Source: Leptolyngbyaceae cyanobacterium M65_K2018_010
Lineage (GTDB): Bacteria > Cyanobacteriota > Cyanobacteriia > Phormidesmidales > Phormidesmidaceae
Direction of reading: 5' to 3'
NCBI GenBank assembly: GCA_015295885.1
Contig: DVEE01000236.1
Coordinates: forward strand, 1 to 11,650
DNA length: 11,650 nt
Positions 1 to 6,502 of the stretch are shown here, piece after piece. Made by a program: the position numbers and the translations under genes. The notes under the pieces are model-generated. The model searched no databases and had not been told where the DNA came from. It saw nothing but the letters and a program-made list of their open reading frames with translations. The first letter of the stretch is position 1; each line of letters opens with the position of its first letter.

Positions 1-194
1 GTCAGGCGCCGTTCCGGGAACTTGCAGTGGAGCGCGGATTCCCAGTGGCCGTAGCGCTGTTCACGCTCGACGCCGTCTCTGGCCGCCACGTCGGCCATGT
101 ACTGGCTCAGCGCTTCGACCTGATCGGCGCTCATCGCCAGCGATTGGCCGGCGGCGCTGATCTCGCCGCCCCGCACCCGCACGCCCTCGGTGCG
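1..194 (-). CDS. Possible fragment of an unrelated high-GC protein (chimeric edge)
   Basis: On the minus strand the frame with codon starts at 194, 191 and so on is open to the left edge. It reads as a normal soluble protein with mixed charged and aliphatic residues, for example MSADQVEALSQYMADVAAR followed by a segment containing YGHWESALHCKFPERRL. Third codon positions are mostly G or C and the local GC is about 70%, against 55-62% in the next 120 bases. The same bases in the plus frame give unlikely protein. I do not recognise the protein. It could be the C-terminal part of a gene from another genome joined by misassembly, a real rearrangement breakpoint, or a chance open frame in GC-rich DNA. 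The right boundary is an estimate from where GldG similarity begins. Confidence 0.35.
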
Positions 195-1451
195 CAGCAA
201 TCCCAACAGGTCGTCCAGGCCCTGGAACAGCCTGCCCGGATCATCCTGTTTGACCCCAACCCCAATCCCCAGGATCGCCAGTTGCTGGAAAGTTTCCAGC
301 GGGCGGGGTCGCAGTTTTCCTTTGACATCGTTAACCCCTACGACAACCCACGCCTGGCCCAGGAATTTGGGGTCACCCAACCGGGCATGGCATTTTTAGA
401 GAGCGGCGACACCCGCCGCCTGTTGCAGACCGTCAATCCCACGGATCGCCTCTCCGAACGCAGCCTCACCAATGGCCTGGCCCAGCTCGCTAACGACAAA
501 CCCCTAACGGCCTACTTCACCCAGGGGCATCAGGAATTCGCTATTGATGGCAGTGAAACAGGCTTCTTGCAAGCTGCCCAGGCCTTACAGGAAAAAGGCT
601 TTGCCGTGGAACCGCTGGATCTATCCCAAACCGGTCAGGTTCCCGAGAATGCCAGCGTAGTGATTGTGGCGGGCCCCTCGGCCCAGTTCTTTGAGGCTGA
701 GGTTAAGGCCCTGAAAACCTATTTGGATGGGGGCGGCAGTCTGATGTTGATGATTGACCCGCGCACTAATCCAAATCTGGATAGCCTCCTGGACGAATGG
801 GGGGTTACCCTCGATAATCGCATTGTCCTGGATACCTCTGGCCAGGGACAACTGGTTGGGCTCGGCCCAGCCGCCCCTCTGGTAACGACCTACGGCGACC
901 ATCCCATCACCCGTGATTTTCGCAATGGGCGATCCTTTTTTCCCCTGGTTCGTCCCCTGAATGTCGAAACCGTGCCCGGGGTGACGGCGGTGCCCATTTT
1001 AGAGAGCAATCCCCAGAGCCGGGCCGAACCCCTGAACGACGCCGGGGAGTTGCAGTTCAATGAAGACGCCCCCGCCTCTGGCCCCTACGTGCTGGGGGTG
1101 GCCCTCAGCCGTTCAGAGCCCGAGGCCACACCCCCCGCTCCCGGGGAGGCCGACGACTTCCCGGCCGAGGCCACGGACACCCCCACAGCCCGGTTAGTGG
1201 TGATCGGCAACGCCGCCTTTGCCACCGACGGTCTGTTTGAACAGCAACTGAACGGAGATGTGTTCCTGAACGCCGTGAACTGGTTGAGTCAGCAAAACGA
1301 TGCGGCCCTCTCCATTCGACCTAAGGAAGTGACCAACCGCCGCATTACCCTGACCGTTCAGCAGCAGATTGGCCTGGGGGTCTTTGGTTTGCTAGTGCTC
1401 CCGCTGGTGGGCTTGCTTCTAGCGGTCCTCATGGGGCTCAAACGGCGTTAG
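27..1451 (+). CDS. GldG-family ABC-transporter auxiliary protein, N-terminus replaced or missing
   Basis: Residues ~57-474 read as a GldG-type protein (ABC_transp_aux / GIFT-like periplasmic domain) that partners a GldA-type ATPase and GldF-type permease. Family-like stretches include SQQVVQALEQP (59-69), the strand RIILFDP (71-77), FTQGHQEF (164-171), LDGGGSLMLMIDP (233-245) and YGDHPITRDF (289-298). One transmembrane helix lies near 446-470, followed by a short basic tail (LKRR). Family members normally begin with an N-terminal membrane segment leading into a '..LTLAPQSQQVV'-like sequence; here residues 1-56 are instead His/Arg/Gly/Pro/Ala-rich and resemble no part of the family. The frame is open to the left window edge, so the GTG at 27 is only a formal start; genuine coding sequence probably starts near 195-205. 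Substrate unknown. The family call is firm, the 5' end is not. Confidence 0.75.
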   Translation: MERGFPVAVALFTLDAVSGRHVGHVLAQRFDLIGAHRQRLAGGADLAAPHPHALGAQQSQQVVQALEQPARIILFDPNPNPQDRQLLESFQRAGSQFSFDIVNPYDNPRLAQEFGVTQPGMAFLESGDTRRLLQTVNPTDRLSERSLTNGLAQLANDKPLTAYFTQGHQEFAIDGSETGFLQAAQALQEKGFAVEPLDLSQTGQVPENASVVIVAGPSAQFFEAEVKALKTYLDGGGSLMLMIDPRTNPNLDSLLDEWGVTLDNRIVLDTSGQGQLVGLGPAAPLVTTYGDHPITRDFRNGRSFFPLVRPLNVETVPGVTAVPILESNPQSRAEPLNDAGELQFNEDAPASGPYVLGVALSRSEPEATPPAPGEADDFPAEATDTPTARLVVIGNAAFATDGLFEQQLNGDVFLNAVNWLSQQNDAALSIRPKEVTNRRITLTVQQQIGLGVFGLLVLPLVGLLLAVLMGLKRR

Positions 1452-1522
1452 CCAAGCCTATTAGCTGACCTGGCCCGGGCAGAAACACTCGGCCCCTGGG
1501 TGGCTAGCCCTCAACCGAGGGA

Positions 1523-1747
1523 CTACTGATGCAACTCTTCTTCGCTGCGCTCCAGCATCGCCTCCTGGGTCAGCTCCGCTTCCTGGAGCTGACTGGCCAT
1601 GGCTAGACGAGCTTTTTCCTCCACCGTTGAGGGGGGAGAGCCCTGGAGTTCTTCTTCGGCTCGGATCAGCATCGCCTCCTGACGCAGCTCCTCTTGCTGC
1701 CGTTGCTCTGCTAACAATTCGCGAGCTTGTTCCGTTTGCTTATCCAT
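1523..1747 (-). CDS. Small repeat-containing acidic coiled-coil-like protein, 74 aa
   Basis: The ATG at 1747 is preceded by GGAGG (1757-1761) at nine bases, so it is preferred over an in-frame start at 1852 whose extra 35 residues look non-coding. The product is rich in Glu, Gln, Leu and Ala, has no Cys or Trp, and should be mostly helical and cytoplasmic. It contains two copies of one motif: QRQQEELRQEAMLIRAEEEL (about residues 15-34) and QLQEAELTQEAMLERSEEEL (about 53-72), separated by a Pro/Ser-containing linker (GSPPSTVEE). The copies are offset by 38 residues. Family not recognised; the heptad-like spacing of Leu/Met/Ala suggests a short coiled coil or helical hairpin. It is transcribed towards the end of the GldG gene and divergently from the DUF554 gene. 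The clear ribosome binding site and the conserved repeat make it a likely real gene of unknown function. Confidence 0.7.
   Translation of the reverse strand: MDKQTEQARELLAEQRQQEELRQEAMLIRAEEELQGSPPSTVEEKARLAMASQLQEAELTQEAMLERSEEELHQ
1531..1705 (-). repeat. Internal direct repeat, two ~61-bp copies, period 114 bp
   Basis: Copies at 1531-1591 and 1645-1705 are clearly related at the DNA level, sharing the run CAGCATCGCCTCCTG plus flanking matches. They encode the two helical motif copies of the small minus-strand protein. The period is 114 bp (38 codons), so the reading frame is kept. Confidence 0.75.
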
Positions 1748-1883
1748 AAATGGCTTCCTCCAATGGCGAATGGGGCAGGGATGAGCCTTAGAATGGGCCT
1801 GCAAGGCGGGCCCAAGTCCTGAGCTCAAGCCTTGATGCCCTTCTACCTTCATTTTCTGAGTCGAGGGCTAGGGTCTGGGATCC

Positions 1884-1912
1884 TTGACATTATTCTTAAG
1901 GTTAGTTTTAGC
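1884..1912 (+). promoter_or_regulatory. Possible promoter for the DUF554 gene
   Basis: A perfect TTGACA (1884-1889) lies ~107 bases upstream of the DUF554 start in the divergent intergenic region (1748-1995). At 17 bases spacing the -10 candidate is only TTTTAG (1907-1912), a weak match, so this is tentative. The rest of the intergenic region shows nothing clear. Confidence 0.3.
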
Positions 1913-1995
1913 CCCTCTCAGGCTCTGAGCCACCGCCCTATCCCCATCGAGCCCCTAGGCCGTTACCCTTGCATACCACCGAGAAGGATTTCCCT

Positions 1996-2736
1996 ATGCT
2001 GAGCCTGTGGGCTAAAACCAGCGGCACCTGGATCAATGTGGCCACCGTGATAGGGGGGACTAGCCTGGGCATGCTGCTGCGCCGTCGGTTACCACCTGCG
2101 ATGCAAAAAATCATCACCCAGGCCGTGGGTCTGATTACCCTGGTGATTGGCGGCGGAATGGCGGCAGGCTTATCTACGGTCGAGGCCGGCCCGATGGACG
2201 GCATCATTTTGGCTTTGCTGGCCCTGGTGGCCGGGGGGCTACTGGGTGAATGGGGTCAGATTGAAGCGCGCCTAGCCCGGCTGGGGGATTGGCTCAAGGT
2301 CCGGGTTAAGGGCGGTGGCAAGTTTACCGAGGGCTTTGTGGCGGCCAGTTTGCTGTTTTGCATTGGCCCGATGACCATCCTGGGCAGCCTCAACAATGGC
2401 CTATCGGGAGACAACACTTTGCTCACCCTCAAAGCCACCATGGACGGGTTGGCGGCCATCGCCCTGACCAGTAGCTATGGTCTTGGGGTAGGCTTTTCGG
2501 CCCTGAGCGTCCTCGTGGTCCAGGGCAGCTTATCCTTGCTGGCCGGTCTGTCTGGGGCGGCCATTCCTGATCCCTCTACCCATGCCTACCTGCCGCTGAT
2601 CAGCGGCATCGGCGGGGTGATGATTTTGGCCATTGGGCTCAACCTGTTGGAGGTCACTCAGGTGCGGGTGGCCTCGTTTTTACCAGCTTTGCTCCTGGCC
2701 CCGGTGGCCCTGGCCCTGGCTCAGCTTTTGGGGTGA
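1996..2736 (+). CDS. DUF554 family integral membrane protein (YdfK-like), 246 aa
   Basis: This is a polytopic inner-membrane protein of unknown substrate. The DUF554 pattern is visible: an N-terminal Gly-rich helix ending in basic residues (NVATVIGGTSLGMLLRRRLP), the segment FVAASLLFCIGPMTILGSLN followed by NGLSGDNTLLTLKATMDGLA, and C-terminal helices (GIGGVMILAIGLNLLEV, then an Ala/Leu-rich helix to the end). Six to seven hydrophobic segments can be counted. Length fits the family (~230-250 aa). The ATG at 1996 is chosen because AAGGA (1983-1987) precedes it by eight bases; a TTG at 1969 would add nine residues with no ribosome binding site. The gene converges on ribokinase, the stops being separated by 14 bases. 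Family assignment is confident; function in any organism is poorly defined. Confidence 0.9.
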   Translation: MLSLWAKTSGTWINVATVIGGTSLGMLLRRRLPPAMQKIITQAVGLITLVIGGGMAAGLSTVEAGPMDGIILALLALVAGGLLGEWGQIEARLARLGDWLKVRVKGGGKFTEGFVAASLLFCIGPMTILGSLNNGLSGDNTLLTLKATMDGLAAIALTSSYGLGVGFSALSVLVVQGSLSLLAGLSGAAIPDPSTHAYLPLISGIGGVMILAIGLNLLEVTQVRVASFLPALLLAPVALALAQLLG

Positions 2737-2750
2737 GGCTTCGGGGGCTA

Positions 2751-3713
2751 CTAACTGCCAGTTGAAGCCAAGGGAATCGCTGGGGGCAGCGAATGGGTAG
2801 CCAGGCAGCTATGGACCTGAGATCGCGTCGGTAGGGAGGGTTGGGCGCCGCACTGGGTGACCGAGTAGGCGGCCACGGCGGTGGCCCACTGAACTGCCTC
2901 AGGCAAGCTCAGGCCCTCGGCTAGCCCCACGGCTAAGCCCCCATTAAAGGCATCTCCCGCCGCTACGGTGTCCACCACCGGAACGGCCATCGCCGGCTGG
3001 TGAAAGCACTCTGCCTCACTAGCCACGATCACCCCCTGCGCCCCCAGTTTAACCATGACGACCTTCGCCCCCCGTTGCCGGAGCCCCTGGGCAGCGGCTA
3101 GGGCGGTGGATTGATCGGTCACGGCAAAGCCGACCAGCTGGCCAGCTTCTACCTGGTTGGGGGTCAGGTAATCGACCAGCGGGTAGAGGGAATCGGGCAA
3201 ATCAGTTCGGGCCGGAGCCGGGTCTAGCACCACCCAGGCTCCTCGCCCACGGGCCGCCGTAGCCGCCGCCAGGACCGCCGCCAGGGGAATCTCGAGTTGC
3301 ATGAGCAACCCATCGCCAGGCTGCAGTTGGCGGGCGAGGCGCTGCACGTCGGCTTCGTCCACTTGCCCATTGGCCCCCGGCACCACCACGATATGGTTAC
3401 TACCGGCCCTATCCACCACTATGGAGGCAATACCGGTGGGGCTATGGGGGTCTGCCATCACCCCAGCCGTGCTGACCCCAGCTTGCTGGAGACTGGCAAT
3501 CAGGCTCTGACCAAAACCATCGCCGCCAACCCGCCCCACCATCACGGCCGGGGCCCCTAACCGAGCTATCGCCACGGCCTGGTTGGCCCCCTTGCCCCCG
3601 GGCACCAGTTGAAACTGATGCCCCAAAATGGTTTCCCCGGGTTGCGGCAGACGGGGGGTTTGACAGACCAGATCCATATTTAAGCTGCCGAAGCTGTAGA
3701 GGGTTGCCGTCAA
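2751..3713 (-). CDS. rbsK: Ribokinase (PfkB family), 320 aa
   Basis: Ribokinase catalyses ATP-dependent phosphorylation of D-ribose to ribose 5-phosphate in the cytoplasm, feeding the pentose phosphate pathway and PRPP synthesis. Ribokinase signatures are visible: SFGSLNMDLV at the N-terminus, the sugar-binding signature PGGKGANQAVAIARLG (38-53), LTPNQVEA (183-190), and the anion-hole/catalytic motif DTVAAGDAFNGG (248-259) with D254 as the expected base; the AAGD form, rather than GAGD, is normal in ribokinases. GAQPSLPT (289-296) is the usual C-terminal nucleotide-side motif. The start is TTG at 3713, supported by GAGGA nine bases upstream and by overlap with the upstream stop (TTGA), which implies translational coupling to the zinc-ribbon gene. 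Another PfkB-family sugar kinase is possible, but the motif set favours ribokinase. Confidence 0.9.
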   Translation of the reverse strand: MTATLYSFGSLNMDLVCQTPRLPQPGETILGHQFQLVPGGKGANQAVAIARLGAPAVMVGRVGGDGFGQSLIASLQQAGVSTAGVMADPHSPTGIASIVVDRAGSNHIVVVPGANGQVDEADVQRLARQLQPGDGLLMQLEIPLAAVLAAATAARGRGAWVVLDPAPARTDLPDSLYPLVDYLTPNQVEAGQLVGFAVTDQSTALAAAQGLRQRGAKVVMVKLGAQGVIVASEAECFHQPAMAVPVVDTVAAGDAFNGGLAVGLAEGLSLPEAVQWATAVAAYSVTQCGAQPSLPTRSQVHSCLATHSLPPAIPLASTGS

Positions 3714-3979
3714 AATAAACCATCCTCGTCGGTCTCAAGCAGTTCGTAGGGCGAGGGCGGGCGATCGCTGCTCCAGGCCCACCAGGGGGTTTCGCAGTCG
3801 CCGCAGTGATAGAACTCTTGCCACTTGCGCCGATGATCTTCGCCGTAGACCGGCGATCGACGGTTAATCCAGACCGCCTTGGCCCGTTGGCTTTCCGCCC
3901 CGCAGCGGGGACAGCGGAACTGGGTGGAGTGGAGGGCTGACTGGGTCCAGTCGGGCGGAAAAGGAGAAAAGGCTTCCAT
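3710..3979 (-). CDS. Small zinc-ribbon protein (CxxC...CxxC), 89 aa, conserved hypothetical
   Basis: The product has two cysteine pairs, CPRC (23-26) and CGDC (59-62), separated by 32 residues. This is a zinc-ribbon arrangement. Between them lies AKAVWINRRSPVYGEDHRRK, and a Trp-rich WWAWSSDRPP follows the second pair; the tail is acidic (ETDEDGLF). I know no defined function; similar small zinc-ribbon proteins occur in cyanobacteria as hypotheticals (recollection, not searched). The ATG at 3979 is preferred although no Shine-Dalgarno is visible: the longer frame back to a GTG at 4066 would translate a tandem 7-bp repeat array and gives an unlikely Pro/Ala-rich leader. The stop TGA (3710-3712) overlaps the ribokinase TTG start, so the two genes probably form one transcription and translation unit. 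Confidence 0.7.
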   Translation of the reverse strand: MEAFSPFPPDWTQSALHSTQFRCPRCGAESQRAKAVWINRRSPVYGEDHRRKWQEFYHCGDCETPWWAWSSDRPPSPYELLETDEDGLF

Positions 3980-4012
3980 GGAGGTTGGGGGTGGGTTACT
4001 TCCATTATGGAA

Positions 4013-4040
4013 CAGGGGGCAGGGGGCAGAGGCCAGGGGA
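4013..4040. repeat. Heptanucleotide tandem repeat, four units (STRR-like)
   Basis: Four consecutive 7-mers are visible: CAGGGGG, CAGGGGG, CAGAGGC, CAGGGGA. The first two are identical and the last two degenerate. They sit in the divergent region between the zinc-ribbon gene and the nucleoside transporter gene. Short tandemly repeated 7-mers of this kind are a known feature of cyanobacterial intergenic DNA. The adjacent stretch to 4151 holds two AT-rich -10-like hexamers, GATAAT (4089-4094) and CATAAT (4099-4104), but neither has a convincing -35. Confidence 0.65.
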
Positions 4041-4151
4041 CGGTCGATCACAGCCTTAAACTCCACCGGAATTCTGGGCTAGGTTTAGGATAATTCGGCA
4101 TAATCGGTGGCAAACTGGCCTTGTGTTGTCCACCCCAAGGGGAAGCCCGGT

Positions 4152-5567
4152 ATGGTGCTGCGTTTCATTTCACTGCTGGGTCTGGTCGGGCTTTGCTGGA
4201 TTGCCTGGTTAGGCTCTGAGAACCGGCGCCAGGTGCCCTGGCCGGTCATTCGCTGGGGCCTGGGCCTGCAATTGGTAGTCGGGATGCTGGTTTTTTTAGT
4301 GCCCCTCAGCCGGGACTGGGTGGTGGGGTTGAGTGGGCTGCTCAATGCCCTGATCGATGCCTCCGAGGCCGGCGCCCGGTTCCTGTTTGGACCAACTTTG
4401 GTGCCTGACCCCGCTCAAACCGTCGGTCCAATCGGCGCCGGTCGATGGATTGCCAGGGCTCTCACTCCACCTTTTACCCCCGTACCGGGCGATCGCCTCG
4501 GGGCCAGCAACCTGGATTTAGGCTATATCTTTGCCTTTCGCGGATTACCCCAGGTGGTTTTCTTCGCGGCCGTTTTTTCCCTGCTCTACAACCTGGGCAT
4601 CATCCAGCCGGTGGTGCGAGTCTTCGCCCGGTTCTTTCGCTGGGCTATGGGGATCAGCGGTGCTGAGGCCCTGGCCGGGGCCGCCAACATTTTTGTGGGC
4701 ATTGAGTCGGCCATTGCCATCCAACCCTTTCTGGAAAAGATGACCCGCAGTGAACTCTGCGCCATCATGGCGTCCATGTTTGGGTCCATTGCCTCTACCG
4801 TGTTGGGCCTCTACGCCGGGTTACTACGGGGAACCTTTCCGGCGATCGCAGGGCATCTCATGGCCGCCTCCCTGCTGACTATCCCGGCGGCCTTTGTGAT
4901 GGCCAAGATTCTAGTTCCCGAACAGGAAGTGCCCCAAACCCTAGGCCAGGTACCCGAGCTCGAATTCGCCGAGGCAGAACGCCCCAGCCCGATGGACAGC
5001 CTGATGGTGGGAGCCCTGGCGGGGGTCAAAATGGCGATCGGCATTGCCGCGGCCCTGATCGCCATTCTGGGGTTAATTGCCTTGGTGAACCTCGGGTTTG
5101 CCCAACTGGCCGCCCTCTCCAGCCGCCCGTTCTTTCTCTGGCGAGGGATTGGCCAGATCTTTAGCCTCATCACCCTGCAGAACATCCTGGGAGCCCTGTT
5201 TTTACCGCTCACCTTTCTCACTGGGGTTTCCCTGGATTGGCAGGAGCTCTGGTTATCCTCCCAACTGATCGGGCGGCGGCTTTTGGAAACCGAGATTCCC
5301 CCTTACCTGGCCCTGGGCGATCTGGTAGCGACCGGAGCCTTGAGCGATCGCGCCCTGGTGATTGTCAGTTATGTGCTCTGTGGCTTTGCCCATTTACCCT
5401 CGGTGGGCATCTTTGTCGGTGGCCTGTCGAGCCTTGTCCCCTCTCGCCGCCAGGACCTCAGCCAACTAGCCTGGAAAGCCCTCTGGGCCGGCACCCTGGC
5501 CACCCTGATGACCGGCTGCATTGCCGGTCTCTACTTCAACCCAGGGACGGCGGTATTGGGGCGGTAA
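4152..5567 (+). CDS. Concentrative nucleoside transporter (CNT / NupC family), 471 aa
   Basis: This is a cytoplasmic-membrane symporter expected to bring nucleosides into the cell using a sodium or proton gradient. The CNT core is recognisable: a gate and N-terminal core segment GYIFAFRGLPQVVFFAAVFS, then LYNLGIIQPVV, GAEALAGAANIFVGIESAIA with QPFLEKMTRSEL immediately after, and MASMFGSIASTVLGLYAG. The C-terminal core helices include the GALSDRALVIVSYVLCGFAH segment. Many hydrophobic helices and a length near 470 are consistent with bacterial CNTs, with a somewhat long N-terminal region. The ATG at 4152 is chosen over an upstream GTG (4107) because AGGGGA (4138-4143) lies eight bases before it. 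It is divergent from the ribokinase unit, compatible with a role in nucleoside/ribose salvage. Its stop directly abuts the stop of the convergent TSUP gene. Substrate specificity cannot be read from sequence. Confidence 0.88.
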   Translation: MVLRFISLLGLVGLCWIAWLGSENRRQVPWPVIRWGLGLQLVVGMLVFLVPLSRDWVVGLSGLLNALIDASEAGARFLFGPTLVPDPAQTVGPIGAGRWIARALTPPFTPVPGDRLGASNLDLGYIFAFRGLPQVVFFAAVFSLLYNLGIIQPVVRVFARFFRWAMGISGAEALAGAANIFVGIESAIAIQPFLEKMTRSELCAIMASMFGSIASTVLGLYAGLLRGTFPAIAGHLMAASLLTIPAAFVMAKILVPEQEVPQTLGQVPELEFAEAERPSPMDSLMVGALAGVKMAIGIAAALIAILGLIALVNLGFAQLAALSSRPFFLWRGIGQIFSLITLQNILGALFLPLTFLTGVSLDWQELWLSSQLIGRRLLETEIPPYLALGDLVATGALSDRALVIVSYVLCGFAHLPSVGIFVGGLSSLVPSRRQDLSQLAWKALWAGTLATLMTGCIAGLYFNPGTAVLGR

Positions 5568-6363
5568 TCAGAAGGCTAAGAAACTGCGCCAGGCCCGGTA
5601 AAAGAAGAAGACGGCAAAGAGCACTAGCAGCGTCCTGAACATCCAGGTCACCAGTCGGTCAGACAACCGGGGCAGGTAGCGGGTACTGACTTGCACGCCG
5701 ATCAACCCACCCAGGCCCAGCAGTAGCCCGATTCCCCCCTGCACATTACCCCTCAGGGCGTGCCAGCCAAAGGCGGACAGAGCGGTAATCACGATCGCCC
5801 CTAGACTGGTTTGGATGGCCGGTTTAATGGCTTCCCTGAGCAGCAAAATTTGCAACGGCACCATGACAATGCCGCCCCCCACCCCAAACAAGCCCGCTAA
5901 AAAACCAGCGGTGCCGCCAATCATGGCCCGGGCTAGGGCGGGATGCATCGGTGGGCGATCATCCCCAGGGGCTGGGAGCTCAGACCGGCGGGGGGGGGGG
6001 GCCCCCCCCTTTTTTTCCCCCCATCCAGTAAATGTTGAGCAGCAGGAAGAAGCCAAACAGCCCCAGTAGCACAAACTCCGGAAAAAGGCTGGCCAAGGCT
6101 GTCCCCCCATAGGCTGTCCCCACCGCGGGCAACCCGAGGAGCAGCACATTACTCGGGTTGAGCACCCCCATCCGCCAATTTTGCAGGCTGCCGCCCAGGG
6201 CAATTACCAGAATGGCCAGGGTACTGGTCCCCACCGCCTGCACCCCAGATAGCCCCAGGGCCACCATCACCGGCACCATCACCGTGCCCCCGCCAATGCC
6301 CAGAAAGCCGGCCAGAATCCCAGCCCATAGCCCCACCCCTAGCAGAATTAATCCTTCACCCAC
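5568..6363 (-). pseudogene. TauE/SafE (TSUP) family membrane transporter, frameshifted
   Basis: TSUP proteins are multi-helix exporters or importers of sulfur-containing and other small anions, built as two related halves. The first half (6363 to ~6005) has the signature GFLGIGGGTVMVPVMVALG, the second (~5950 to 5568) the matching GLFGVGGGIVMVPLQILLL. Together they make ~264 residues, normal for the family. They lie in different frames: the first frame runs through a Gly/Pro linker encoded by homopolymers and stops at TGA (5980-5982), while the second is entered from another frame. One base too many (or two too few) in the block at 5990-6022 explains this. The start is probably GTG 6363, just after an in-frame stop at 6379. 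Both halves look intact, so this may be a sequencing error, a phase-variable gene or a recent pseudogene. An ATG at 5948 could in principle start the second half alone. Confidence 0.8.
5990..6022. repeat. Homopolymer block G12-C8-T7-C6
   Basis: Four adjacent runs on the plus strand: G 5990-6001, C 6002-6009, T 6010-6016, C 6017-6022. They fall in the linker between the two halves of the TSUP gene and contain the frameshift. The G12/C8 junction is self-complementary, which favours polymerase slippage and sequencing error alike. Confidence 0.9.
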
Positions 6364-6502
6364 ACCCCACCTGCTTGATCACGACGGCCATGGCCGGGCT
6401 GCGGCCTGGAAACGTCACCCCTCTCCCCGCATCCTTTCCCCTAGCCGAGCCTTCGCCCGCTGTCTCAGCCTGGGCTGGTCGGGAGGCCACCCCTCGGACA
6501 GC

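Noticed and set aside
3442..4005. 187-aa minus-strand ORF overlapping ribokinase and the zinc-ribbon gene
   Set aside because: Out-of-frame reading of both genes, rich in Gly/Pro/Arg; the ribokinase and CxxC frames explain the same bases.
4811..5221. 136-aa minus-strand ORF within the CNT gene
   Set aside because: Antisense to conserved transporter helices; Arg/Ala-rich shadow.
5237..5638. 133-aa plus-strand ORF at the end of the nucleoside transporter gene
   Set aside because: Alternate frame of a GC-rich membrane protein gene, Arg/Pro/Gly-rich, no start signal.
6010..6016. A7 run (minus strand) as a programmed -1 ribosomal frameshift site joining the TSUP halves
   Set aside because: The second half lies in the +1 (equivalently -2) frame relative to the first, so a -1 shift leads to a third frame. 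Transcriptional slippage remains possible but is not indicated.
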